Below are positions 1-6,952 of a stretch of 18,112 nt of DNA, piece by piece. Source of the DNA: JTS-AC122 sp041742635 (GTDB lineage Bacteria; Planctomycetota; Phycisphaerae; Phycisphaerales; UBA1924); the NCBI GenBank assembly GCA_041742635.1, contig JBGSIF010000226.1:1-18112 (forward strand). Reading direction: 5' to 3'. The position numbers were made by a program, and so were the translations under genes. Within the stretch, counting starts at the first letter, position 1. Every line of letters begins with the position of its first letter. The notes beneath the pieces are model-generated. The model was not told where the DNA came from and did not search any database. It worked only from the letters and a program-made list of their open reading frames with translations.

Positions 1-118
1 GGGCGGCGGCGAGCGGTGGCGCGACAAAGGCAAGTGTGGCAGCAAGGGCGAGGCGGGAGGGATGGGGGACGCGGGAGCCGCGGCGTGACGGGGCAGCCGA
101 GCAGGAAGAGGGTGTCAT
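1..118 (-). CDS. N-terminal fragment of a secreted protein (signal peptide; runs off the left edge)
   Basis: An ATG on the minus strand at 118-116 opens a stop-free frame of 39 codons to the window edge. The peptide looks like a Sec signal: an arginine-containing n-region (SRRGSR…PSR at residues 11-22), a hydrophobic core LALAATLAFVAPP, and small residues LAAA suited to signal peptidase I. It lies only 51 bp downstream of, and in the same direction as, the kelch/dockerin gene, so it continues the minus-strand run of exported proteins. The mature protein is outside the window and no function can be given. The ribosome-binding site is weak (AGG about 8-10 bases upstream). The call rests on the signal-peptide pattern and could be a chance GC-rich frame. 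Confidence 0.5.
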   Translation of the reverse strand, partial: MTPSSCSAAPSRRGSRVPHPSRLALAATLAFVAPPLAAA

Positions 119-169
119 GTGTGGACCTGTGTGGAGTGAGCGAGTCTGCGGCGGGATCAAAGAGGGAAA

Positions 170-1714
170 CTAGCAACCGGCGAAGAAAGCGGCGAGGAAG
201 TCGAAGAAGTCCTGGGTGTTGATCTGGCCGTCCTGGTTGAAGTCGGTTGCTGGGGAGGGTGGGCAGGATCCAAGGAACTCACAGGTGTAGATGAAGTAAT
301 CCTGCGAGTTGCGGAAGCCGTCGCCGTTGAGGTCGGTAGAAGGGAACTGCACGAAAGTAAGCGTGGTGGGGTTGCTGGTGATTGGGCAGGAAGGCGTGGA
401 TACAAGGACGCGGATGGAGTAGGTGTTCGTGCCGGAGCAGGGGGAGACGGTCACGCTGGTACTCGCCGCGTCTGGTGGGGTCGCGGAGGCCATGCCGCCG
501 CAGGGGAGCGGCATCGGCACGGCAGTGAGTATTTGCCAATCGTCAGGAGAGGTCTGGATTTGCCAGGCGTATGAGATCGGTTCAGGGGCACCAGCGGAGA
601 CGGAGAAGATCGCGCTGGTGAGGGAGCAGACGGCGGCGGGCTGGGGCTGGGTTCTGATCGTTGTGGAGGCGCAGCGGAGGATCCAAGTATCGTCGAGAGA
701 ACTGTTGAAACTCAAGCCACCGAAGAGGAGGAAGACGCCGCTGGCGGCGTGATAGACCATGCCAGCGAGTTGGCGTGGGCCGGGGCCGCTGATGGGGAGT
801 TGTGTCCACGCGGCACCATTCCATTCCCAGGTCTCTGCGTTGATGGTGTTCAAGCTGCTGCGGAAACCACCAAAGAGCACGGTGACGCCGCGGCGTTGGT
901 CATAGGCAAGCCCGAAGCCGTTGCGTGGGGTGGGGCCGGAGTTGGAGCGCAAGGTCCAGCCCGACCCGTTCCATTCCCAAGTGCCGCCGAGCGACATGTC
1001 GTTGGCGTATCCACCGAAGAGGACAATGACGGCGCGGGCGGTGTCAAAGACCATGTTGTGGACGAATCGGGGCGAAGGTCCGCCCGCCATCCGCTGTGTC
1101 CAGGTCGTTCCGTTCCATTCCCAGGTCTCGTTGTTGTAGACTTGGGAAGAGGAGCGCCCGCCGAAGAGGAGGGTGACGCCCCGCACGGGGTCGTACTCGA
1201 TGGCGTGCCCGATGCGAGGAGAGGGTCCACCGACGAAGCGGAGGGTCCAGACGCTCCCGTTCCACTCCCAGGTTTCTGATTGCGCGCCATTGGCGCTGCG
1301 TCCGAAGAGGACGGTGACGCCGCGGGCGGAGTCGTAGGCCATGTCTTCGCCGGTATTGCTGGCGGGACCGGTGGTGGCACGGAGCGACCAGGTGGCACCA
1401 TCCCACTCCCAAGTATCCCGGCTGTTGGAGCTGCCGCCGAAGAGGACAGCGACGCCGCGGGCCGAGTCGTAGACCATGCTGCGCGCCGCGCGCCAGTCGG
1501 GATGAACGATCGGGTTCAACTGGGTCCATGCGACCGGCTGTGCGCGAGCGATTGCAGGTGCAAGAGTGAGCAGCGCGAGCATGACAAAGAAAGGGTACCG
1601 TGAGAGGTGGGCGGCACCATGGGGAGCGGGCAGCACCACTGAACGACTCCAATGCTCACACAGGCGTCGGAGTTGGTGCAGGGCACTGAGGCCGGCGATG
1701 AATATGGCGAGCAT
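170..1714 (-). CDS. Secreted kelch-repeat / Ig-like protein with GC-type dockerin C-terminus
   Basis: About 514 residues from the chosen start. The N-terminus is hydrophobic and ends in LTLAPAIARA (about residue 58), a likely signal-peptidase site. Residues 65-347 hold six kelch-type repeats, each with a 'YD…RGV.VLFGG' strand followed by 'TWEWNG..WT', which predicts a six-bladed beta-propeller. Residues 352-457 resemble an Ig-like domain ('QPQPAAVC…'). The last 55 residues are two dockerin-like calcium loops (DLNGDG…, DFNQDGQINTQD) ending in FFAGC-COOH, the tail called GC-type dockerin in Phycisphaerae and thought to be an anchoring or sorting signal. I chose ATG 1714 because AAGAAAGAG lies upstream. 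An ATG at 1837 would add a non-signal-like leader. An ATG at 1582 would give a shorter, cleaner signal peptide and remains possible. Ligand unknown; probably a surface or secreted adhesion or display protein. Confidence 0.85.
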   Translation of the reverse strand: MLAIFIAGLSALHQLRRLCEHWSRSVVLPAPHGAAHLSRYPFFVMLALLTLAPAIARAQPVAWTQLNPIVHPDWRAARSMVYDSARGVAVLFGGSSNSRDTWEWDGATWSLRATTGPASNTGEDMAYDSARGVTVLFGRSANGAQSETWEWNGSVWTLRFVGGPSPRIGHAIEYDPVRGVTLLFGGRSSSQVYNNETWEWNGTTWTQRMAGGPSPRFVHNMVFDTARAVIVLFGGYANDMSLGGTWEWNGSGWTLRSNSGPTPRNGFGLAYDQRRGVTVLFGGFRSSLNTINAETWEWNGAAWTQLPISGPGPRQLAGMVYHAASGVFLLFGGLSFNSSLDDTWILRCASTTIRTQPQPAAVCSLTSAIFSVSAGAPEPISYAWQIQTSPDDWQILTAVPMPLPCGGMASATPPDAASTSVTVSPCSGTNTYSIRVLVSTPSCPITSNPTTLTFVQFPSTDLNGDGFRNSQDYFIYTCEFLGSCPPSPATDFNQDGQINTQDFFDFLAAFFAGC

Positions 1715-2277
1715 GGTGGGGCTCTTTCTTGTACTGGTACAGGGAAATGCTGTCTTTGTAGTCGGATCTTGCGTGTGGTTGGTTTCCTCTGATCCACCCG
1801 CCCCCGATGGCTCACGCCCGATGCCCTTATGGGCCAAGAAAATCGAGGCGAAAGAGAAAATAGATATGCGAGAGAAGAGCGAAGTGAGATGGTGCGAGGG
1901 CGGGGAGAGGGAGAGGGGAATAGGGATTTGATGAAAATAACCGATATTCGGGTGCCGTGCAAGGGAAATGAGAGCGGATGAGTTTTTTCACACCGGCAGA
2001 GTGAGGGCTCGGCCGGGCACACGTTTGGGAGCGGGTGGTGCCGGGAATCGGTCGGGGTGAGCGTTGAACGGTGAAGTGCAAACCAGGTCTCCCCGGTTCG
2101 TAGGCCATCGCTTCGGTATCGCCCGCGGTCACGGTGCGAATCCGGACCAACCTGAAGATCTGCGGCCGATCCGATCAGCCTCGGCTGCCCCCCCATCCCG
2201 CCTTTTCCAATACCCTTCCCGAGTTCAGTCGCAAGAAACCTGTCGGGGAGTGGGGTTGTCCGATGCGGCGCGGGTGC
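1715..2277. other. Intergenic stretch between two dockerin-protein genes
   Basis: About 560 bp with no convincing gene on either strand. The short open frames here have no recognisable motifs, signal peptides or ribosome sites, and several are only extensions of the neighbouring gene past its likely start. The stretch should hold the promoter of the kelch/dockerin gene, but I see no clear -35/-10 pair. The only small structure noticed is CAGCC-tc-GGCTG near 2175-2190, too short to call a terminator. Confidence 0.5.
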
Positions 2278-3345
2278 TCAGTCGCAGCCGGCGAAGAAGG
2301 CGGCAAGGAAGTCGAAAAAGTCCTGGGAGGAGGTGACGCCGTCGTTGTTGAAGTCGGCGTCGCCGCTGAAGAAGGCGGTGAGGAACTGGAAGAAGTCCTG
2401 GCTGCCGACGGTGCCGTCGTTGTTGAGGTCGGCGTCGCAGACGGGGCGGATGGGGAGGCCTGAATCGGCGAGGACGGCGAGGTCGAGGTCGGAGATGAAG
2501 TAGCGGGAGCCGCGGTAGAAGACGACGCCGTTCATGAGGTCCGGGAGGAGGTCTTCGCCGGGGCGAGGGGCGTCGTTGCCGAGGTGTGTGGCGTTGCCGA
2601 AGGTGAGGGGGACGGGGGCGGCGTAGACATCCTGGGCGGCGGTGCCCAGGAAGAAAAAGTCATCGCCGGTGAAGGTGGACCAGCGGTCGAAGGTAGATTG
2701 GTAATCGCCGGGGAAGGAGCCGTCGAAGTTGTCGCGCCAGCCGTTGAAGGCCAGGACGTGGCCGAACTCGTGGATGAAGACGGACATGGCATCGGTGCGG
2801 TTGATGGGGACGGGGGCGGTGCGTGCGGCAGGGTCGGGATCGAACCAGAGTTCGGACTGGAGGTATGCGAGGCCGAGGATGATCTCGGCGTCGTGGGTAG
2901 CGCCGTTGGGATCGGTGCCGGTGCGGATCTCGTGGGCGGTGCTCTGCTCGAAGACGTTGAAGCCGGCGTTCGTGCCGACGAAGACGCTGGTGGTGCTGCG
3001 TCCGCCGGCGGTCGGGACGGGTTCGAGGCGGACCTGGACGAGGATGGAGCCAAGCCCGTCGATGTAAGAAGCCCACGCGGCCCCGGCGGCCTGGACGTGG
3101 GCGGTGATGGCATCGGCATAGGGGGCGAGTTCGCCGGTGGGGTCGATGAAGGTGACGGAGAAGGTGGTCTGGCCGCGGGTGGTGCCGGGGCGCGGGGGCG
3201 CGGCGAGGGGATTTCCTACGCCCGGCGGGCGATCGACGGAGGGCGGGGTTGTTGCAGGCTTCGGAGTCGGGAATGAAATCATGTGCTGGCCCAATACGGG
3301 CATACACGCACCCAGGGCGCATAGGGAAGTGATGCAACGAATCAT
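2278..3345 (-). CDS. Secreted zinc metalloprotease-like protein with GC-type dockerin tail
   Basis: About 355 residues. The start at 3345 is set by GGAG at 3356-3353, seven bases upstream, and by a short signal peptide (MIRCITSLCALGACMPVLGQ). The open frame reaches a further ATG at 3390, which lacks such support. Residues 192-196 are HEFGH within 'SVFIHEFGHVLAFNGW', the zinc-binding and catalytic HExxH motif of gluzincin/metzincin-like peptidases. The extended HExxHxxGxxH of matrixins is absent, so the third zinc ligand is not identifiable. Residues 303-355 contain two dockerin loops (DLNNDGTVGSQD, DFNNDGVTSSQD). The C-terminus is AGCD rather than the AGC of its neighbours, one residue past the usual end. 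Substrate unknown; presumably a secreted, surface-held peptidase. It lies between two other dockerin-tailed genes on the same strand. Confidence 0.85.
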   Translation of the reverse strand: MIRCITSLCALGACMPVLGQHMISFPTPKPATTPPSVDRPPGVGNPLAAPPRPGTTRGQTTFSVTFIDPTGELAPYADAITAHVQAAGAAWASYIDGLGSILVQVRLEPVPTAGGRSTTSVFVGTNAGFNVFEQSTAHEIRTGTDPNGATHDAEIILGLAYLQSELWFDPDPAARTAPVPINRTDAMSVFIHEFGHVLAFNGWRDNFDGSFPGDYQSTFDRWSTFTGDDFFFLGTAAQDVYAAPVPLTFGNATHLGNDAPRPGEDLLPDLMNGVVFYRGSRYFISDLDLAVLADSGLPIRPVCDADLNNDGTVGSQDFFQFLTAFFSGDADFNNDGVTSSQDFFDFLAAFFAGCD

Positions 3346-3356
3346 CGTGTCGCTCC
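3346..3356 (-). promoter_or_regulatory. Ribosome-binding site of the metalloprotease gene
   Basis: Minus-strand GGAG (3356-3353) stands seven bases before ATG 3345. It favours this start over the in-frame ATG at 3390 and gives a normal signal peptide. Confidence 0.6.
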
Positions 3357-3483
3357 AAGTAACCCACGGGAATGAAAACAACATACCCATTGACTCAACT
3401 AGTTGTTGGAATTCTATGTGATGATCAAGTGAAAGATGTTGTCGGAACCATGTGTTATGAGATGTCGAACGAGTTGGGTTTCA

Positions 3484-5229
3484 CTAACACCCGGCGAAGA
3501 AGGCGGCGAGGAAGTCGAAGAAGTCCTGAGACGTGGTGGAACCATCGTGATTGAAATCAGCGGCACCGTTGAAGAACGACGCGATGAAATCAAAGAAATC
3601 CTGCGAGCCGAGATTGCTGTCGCAGTTGAAGTCGGCGGCACAGAGGCTAAGCATCGCGGGGTGACTGTTGACGCTGCCGCAACTCGAGGTGAGCGCGGCC
3701 CGGAAGCGAAGTGTGTCGGTACTCGGCAGGCTCCGTTGGAAGGTGTACTGGCTCGTGGTGGCACCGGAGCCGGTACCAACCTGGACGCCGTCGCGCAGGG
3801 CGGGGCCGTCGGTGAGATTGGCCCAGATATTACTTCCGGGAGGGGCGGACTCGATCTGCCAGCGTACGGCGGCGGCGAGACCACTGTCGATCGTCACGGA
3901 GAACTCCGCGGTCGCCGACGGGCAACGGATGAGGGACGTGGGTTGCTGGGTAATCGTGGGGAGTGTTCCGTCGGTGGACCATCTGGCCCAGTACGGGGCG
4001 GGGACGCCGGAGGCGGTGGTGAAGGCTCCTCCGGCGATAAGTTCACCGCTGGGGCGGCGATGGAGAACAAAGGAGGAACTATTGACCAGGCCCATCCAAC
4101 TCCAGGACGAGCCGTTCCAGCGGGCGATGCGTCCAGGCTCGGATTCGCCGCTGTAGTTCAGGTTTCCGCCGATGGCGACTTCGGTGTCGTTGATGGGGCT
4201 GATGGCGTACGCCGCGCCGAAGAAAGATCCACCGTAGGGAGATCCGAGCGAGCGCCATGAAGTTCCATTCCAAGCATAGATGCTGGTGAGAATGAGGAGT
4301 CCTGTGGGCGGCTGAGTGTAGTTGAATGCGGCGACGACCTGATCGCCGCTGGTGGTGGGCATGAGGGCCATGTCGGAGACGCCGTAGCACTGGGTGCCCT
4401 CGCCGGGCTGGATGATGAGACCGCCTGCCATGGGATGCCAGCCTTGATCGTTCCACATAGCGATGTGATCGACGATGTGTCCGCCCGCGAGGCCAAAGTA
4501 ACCGGCGACGATGAGATCGCCGTTGGGACGCGCGGCGATCGCGCTCACACGCACGTCGCCGGTAGACAATGGTGGATACCAATCCAGGCCGGGGAGTTGA
4601 GACCACGTCGTTCCGTCCCAGATCGCAAGGTTTCGAATGACCTGGCCGTCGACGAAGAAAAATGTTCCAGCGGCGACGATGCGTCCATCGGGCAGGACGG
4701 CGATCGATTCGACATCGCTCCCACCGCCGAGGCCGGTGCCGAGGGCGTTCCAGGTGCCCGCGGCGCGGTCCCAGCGGGCGATGTTCGCGGAGCCGGGGAC
4801 GCCGTTGATTGGCTGAAAGCCACCCCCGACGATCAAATCGCCGTTGGGCAGAAAGGCGATCGCGCGGACAAACCCCGGCCCCCCGCCCCCCCCGCCCCCC
4901 CCAGCACTGAACCCGCGGTACGCCGTGCCGTCCCAGGTCGCCAGCCCGTAGACGGTATTGTTTCCCGGGATGCTGAACCCGCCGCCGAGGAGAAGTTCGG
5001 TGCCGCGCGGCCCGTCGCCGTCGGGGTCCCATTCGCCGGCGGCAAAGACAAAGTAGTTCGGCCCCGGCAACGTTCCCGGTTCCCAGTGCGGCGGGCAGGG
5101 CTGGGCCGATGCTGACATCGACACGCCGCCGACCGCCAGCGAAGCCGCCGCGAGCACGACGGCACGGAAGGCACGATGAATCGATGCGAGGCATCGAACG
5201 ACCGCCGCGGAGTCAGGAACAAATCGCAT
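3484..5229 (-). CDS. Secreted beta-propeller / Ig-like protein with GC-type dockerin tail
   Basis: 581 residues, starting at ATG 5229 with AAGGA (5242-5238) eight bases upstream. Residues 1-43 form a signal peptide (hydrophobic AVVLAAASLAVGGV, cleavage near SASA|QP). Residues about 45-420 repeat 'GGxF…G…IARWDG..W..LG…V.AIA.LPNGDLIVGG', a delta-60/kelch-like propeller pattern. Residues about 423-528 are Ig-like ('TITQQPTSLIRCPSATAEF'). Residues 530-581 are two dockerin loops (DFNCDSNLGSQD, DFNHDGSTTSQD) ending DFFDFLAAFFAGC. The architecture parallels the kelch gene at 170-1714, suggesting paralogues. A C6-G-C8-G-C8 tract at 4879-4902 encodes a polyglycine loop in the propeller. Probably a calcium-dependent surface or secreted protein of unknown ligand. 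Confidence 0.85.
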   Translation of the reverse strand: MRFVPDSAAVVRCLASIHRAFRAVVLAAASLAVGGVSMSASAQPCPPHWEPGTLPGPNYFVFAAGEWDPDGDGPRGTELLLGGGFSIPGNNTVYGLATWDGTAYRGFSAGGGGGGGGPGFVRAIAFLPNGDLIVGGGFQPINGVPGSANIARWDRAAGTWNALGTGLGGGSDVESIAVLPDGRIVAAGTFFFVDGQVIRNLAIWDGTTWSQLPGLDWYPPLSTGDVRVSAIAARPNGDLIVAGYFGLAGGHIVDHIAMWNDQGWHPMAGGLIIQPGEGTQCYGVSDMALMPTTSGDQVVAAFNYTQPPTGLLILTSIYAWNGTSWRSLGSPYGGSFFGAAYAISPINDTEVAIGGNLNYSGESEPGRIARWNGSSWSWMGLVNSSSFVLHRRPSGELIAGGAFTTASGVPAPYWARWSTDGTLPTITQQPTSLIRCPSATAEFSVTIDSGLAAAVRWQIESAPPGSNIWANLTDGPALRDGVQVGTGSGATTSQYTFQRSLPSTDTLRFRAALTSSCGSVNSHPAMLSLCAADFNCDSNLGSQDFFDFIASFFNGAADFNHDGSTTSQDFFDFLAAFFAGC

Positions 5230-5242
5230 TGTGTGGATCCTT
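5230..5242 (-). promoter_or_regulatory. Ribosome-binding site of the beta-propeller/dockerin gene
   Basis: Minus-strand AAGGA at 5242-5238 is eight bases from ATG 5229 and supports that start. About 72 bases further upstream a TAAAAT hexamer (5319-5314, minus) resembles a -10 element, but no matching -35 is visible. Confidence 0.5.
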
Positions 5243-5418
5243 GTGTCGAAGCGGAAGGGACCGACGGGTGTCGGCGAAGTCTAGGGAGCGGAGGGAGGTG
5301 GGGGGGACAAAGCATTTTACCGTGCCGCTGACCCGCTACCGCCCCCACCCCCCCCCCGTTGAGCGGGTCCGTGGGGTGTGCAAGAAGACGCACGATCAGG
5401 GTGAATCGGAGACCGAAC

Positions 5419-5457
5419 CACTGACCCGCCAAGCCGGGTCGGTGCCACGAGTCAGTG
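5419..5457. repeat. Nested inverted repeat containing GGTGCCACG
   Basis: CACTGAC (5419-5425) is the reverse complement of GTCAGTG (5451-5457). Inside it GACCCG (5423-5428) can instead pair with CGGGTC (5435-5440). The motif GGTGCCACGA follows the inner hairpin at 5441-5450, as in the two palindromes further right, so this may be a diverged member of the same dispersed repeat family. Confidence 0.4.
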
Positions 5458-5485
5458 CTATCAGATGCATCATCACTCTTGGGTG

Positions 5486-5506
5486 GTCCGACGGTCCCCG
5501 TCGGGC
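5486..5506. repeat. Short hairpin CCGACGG-tcc-CCGTCGG
   Basis: A 7-bp perfect stem (5488-5494 with 5498-5504) and a three-base loop. It extends to nine pairs with one G-T wobble. There is no T-tract, so it is not a standard intrinsic terminator. It lies in gene-free sequence upstream of the beta-propeller gene. Confidence 0.4.
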
Positions 5507-5739
5507 TTCGATAACGTAAAGAACAATCCGCGAGTTCCGGACTCGGCGATGAGGCCGATCTGGAGTGTTCGGCTTTCTCTTGGCGATCATGCGGTTGCCC
5601 TGACGCGGGGGGCGCAAAAATGACGCGAGAAGCGCAGACAACGACCTACTATTTGGGTGAAATCGGGCCTCTGCCGCGCGGATTCTGCGCGAACGCGCAT
5701 GGATCACCGGCTGCCTTTTGGCGCGCCGGCCAGAAATGG

Positions 5740-6033
5740 CTGAAAACCTTGGCAGAATCTCAGAGAACCTTGGCAGATTCTGTGAGATTCGTGGCATAAT
5801 CTCGGAGAACCTTGGCAGAATCTCCGAGATTCGTGGCAGAATCTCTCAGAACCTTGGCAGAATCTCGGAGATTCGTGGCAGATTCTCCGGGAACCTTGGC
5901 AGAATCTCGCAGAAACTTGGCTGCGTCGGCGCAAAACTTGGCTGCGTCTGACAGGAACTTGGCTGCGAATGGGAGAAACTTGGCCGCGTCTGAGCGAATC
6001 GTGGCGGTGCCTCGCGGAAACTGAACCGCGTCT
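5740..6033. repeat. Tandem array of fourteen 21-bp repeats
   Basis: Fourteen consecutive 21-bp units can be laid out without gaps from 5740 to 6033. The common form is cggagaaccttggcagaatc + t. A second form replaces 'gaacct' by 'gattcg' (units at 5782, 5824, 5866). Units from 5908 onward change the 3' half to 'cttggctgcgtct', and the last two (5992, 6013) are degenerate. There are no unique spacers, so this is not a CRISPR array. The unit length is a multiple of three and the consensus has no stop codon in any of the six frames, so any reading gives a seven-residue repeat (for example SENLGRI or LAESRR.). No good start or ribosome site precedes either strand. A DNA minisatellite is the safer reading; a heptad-repeat protein is less likely. 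Confidence 0.85.
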
Positions 6034-6128
6034 CCCCCCCCTCCACGCACCGCAGCCCTTACTCAAACCTCAATCCCCCCCCCGGACCCCCACGGTCCCC
6101 AGCATCACCCGCCCTCCCCACCCGAAGA

Positions 6129-6154
6129 CACCGAAGTAGAAGACGACTTCGGTG
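6129..6154. repeat. REP-like palindrome, copy 1 (CACCGAAGT…ACTTCGGTG)
   Basis: CACCGAAGT (6129-6137) and ACTTCGGTG (6146-6154) are perfect 9-bp arms around an 8-base loop. The right arm overlaps the sequence ggtgccacg…gggccacctgcc (6151-6181), which matches 25 of 31 bases with the flank of the palindrome at 6355-6393. Confidence 0.6.
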
Positions 6155-6354
6155 CCACGTCGGACTTCAGGGCCACCTGCCTTTGTTGAAAGCCGGGCGA
6201 TGTGCTGCGCACAATCGGGCTCATTTCGCTCATCTGTTGTCCACTGGGCCTTCCACATGCCTATCAGCCTATCGATTCTTCGCTCGGTCGAGAAGTGGAA
6301 CACTACGACGACGCCACCGGCCACCAACTCCACATTCAGGACAACGTTGATTGG

Positions 6355-6393
6355 GTGGCAACCTACGCCGTGGTTCACGGCGTAGGGTGCCAC
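6355..6393. terminator. Long palindrome downstream of the membrane zinc-ribbon gene (REP-like copy 2, possible terminator)
   Basis: Positions 6355-6372 (GTGGCAACCTACGCCGTG) and 6376-6393 are 18-base inverted arms with one mismatch (A6361 opposite G6387) and a three-base loop GTT. The structure begins 18 bases past the stop of the minus-strand gene ending at 6412, so it can act as its transcription terminator, though it lacks a T-tract. Its flank 6386-6416 repeats the flank of the palindrome at 6129-6154 and runs into the stop codon of that gene. Confidence 0.5.
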
Positions 6394-6411
6394 GGGTGAC
6401 ATCTGGGCCAC

Positions 6412-6939
6412 CTACCGTAATACGTCAAGCAACTCACCGCACTCCGGGCATTGGTCCGAACGTAATCCTACGAGCGAATATCCGCAATACAAGCACTTCC
6501 CAGTTTGTCGCCGCCATTGTCGCCTAAGACAATATGCGCTGCCCACACACACACACGGCGCAAGCACGCACGCCAAGTAGTTCGCGATGTAAATACCAGT
6601 TGGAATGAGCACATTGACAGTGCCATTAGCAATAACTATACATCGCGTCTTTTGAGAGTTAATTGTAATCCAATAGAGAGACATTGCCCCGGGTGGGCAC
6701 TCTAACTTTTTTTCAACAATTATGTCACAATACAGTACTGCAAGCGGAATCCCGAAGTTGTGTCGCGTGACATACACATACGCACCATTGGATTGCAACG
6801 CGGGGGAAAGTCTATTGCCTCGCATAGTACCAGCACACTGCCGATACGTGGCATGTAGCAGTGCCAGTACTAATGGCAATAACGAGACGAGTGCCATTGC
6901 GGTGATTAGTCGCACAGTGCGTCGCTTTGCGCAGTACAT
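6412..6939 (-). CDS. Small membrane protein with C-terminal zinc ribbon, behind an RHS gene
   Basis: 175 residues from ATG 6939, chosen because AAGAG lies five bases upstream and the start falls 13 bp after the RHS stop. An ATG at 7011 would overlap the RHS gene by 59 bp. Residues 11-30 and about 107-138 are hydrophobic and probably span the membrane, with an external loop between them. The C-terminus has C149-x2-C152-x11-C164-x2-C167 (KCLYCGYSLVGLRSDQCPEC), a zinc-ribbon pattern common on small planctomycete membrane proteins and presumably cytoplasmic. By hand count, 6601-6720 is about 40% GC, against about 68% at 7801-7860 in the RHS core, which suggests separate ancestry. Its place directly behind an RHS tail is where an immunity or accessory protein would sit, but no known immunity family is recognised. 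Confidence 0.65.
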   Translation of the reverse strand: MYCAKRRTVRLITAMALVSLLPLVLALLHATYRQCAGTMRGNRLSPALQSNGAYVYVTRHNFGIPLAVLYCDIIVEKKLECPPGAMSLYWITINSQKTRCIVIANGTVNVLIPTGIYIANYLACVLAPCVCVGSAYCLRRQWRRQTGKCLYCGYSLVGLRSDQCPECGELLDVLR

Positions 6940-6952
6940 AATACTCTTGCGG

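Larger units (their letters stand above)
5243..6411. other. Gene-poor intergenic region rich in repeats and palindromes
   Basis: Roughly 1.17 kb with no credible protein gene. It contains an 8-bp inverted repeat GACCCGCT/AGCGGGTC (5330-5337 and 5362-5369), hairpin-forming sequence at 5419-5457 and 5486-5506, an array of 21-bp repeats (5740-6033), and two palindromes bordered by GGTGCCACG (6129-6154 and 6355-6393). Open frames across it are explained by the lack of stop codons in the 21-bp unit or lack protein-like features. Position 5520-5739 shows nothing I can name. Confidence 0.6.

Noticed and set aside
2150..2200. Possible tRNA or terminator in the gap left of the metalloprotease
   Set aside because: Only a 5-bp hairpin is visible and there is no cloverleaf or T-loop consensus.
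4079..5194. 371-codon minus-strand frame within the propeller gene
   Set aside because: Arginine-rich shadow of the dockerin gene in another frame; the real frame has a signal peptide, repeats and a dockerin tail.
5396..5797. 133-codon minus-strand frame starting in the 21-bp array
   Set aside because: The start lies in a repeat that is open in every frame; the remainder is basic and low in protein-like patterns and has no Shine-Dalgarno.
5740..6033. CRISPR array
   Set aside because: The 21-bp units abut each other with no unique spacers and no cas genes are nearby.
5740..6033. Heptad-repeat coiled-coil protein on either strand
   Set aside because: All six frames are open as a by-product of the unit, start sites are poor, and the repeats end without a continuing domain. 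Kept only as an alternative.
6070..6411. 113-codon minus-strand frame upstream of the 21-bp array
   Set aside because: It begins inside the long palindrome and crosses the second palindrome and a C-rich stretch. No domain, signal or ribosome site is visible, so the repeats explain the sequence better.
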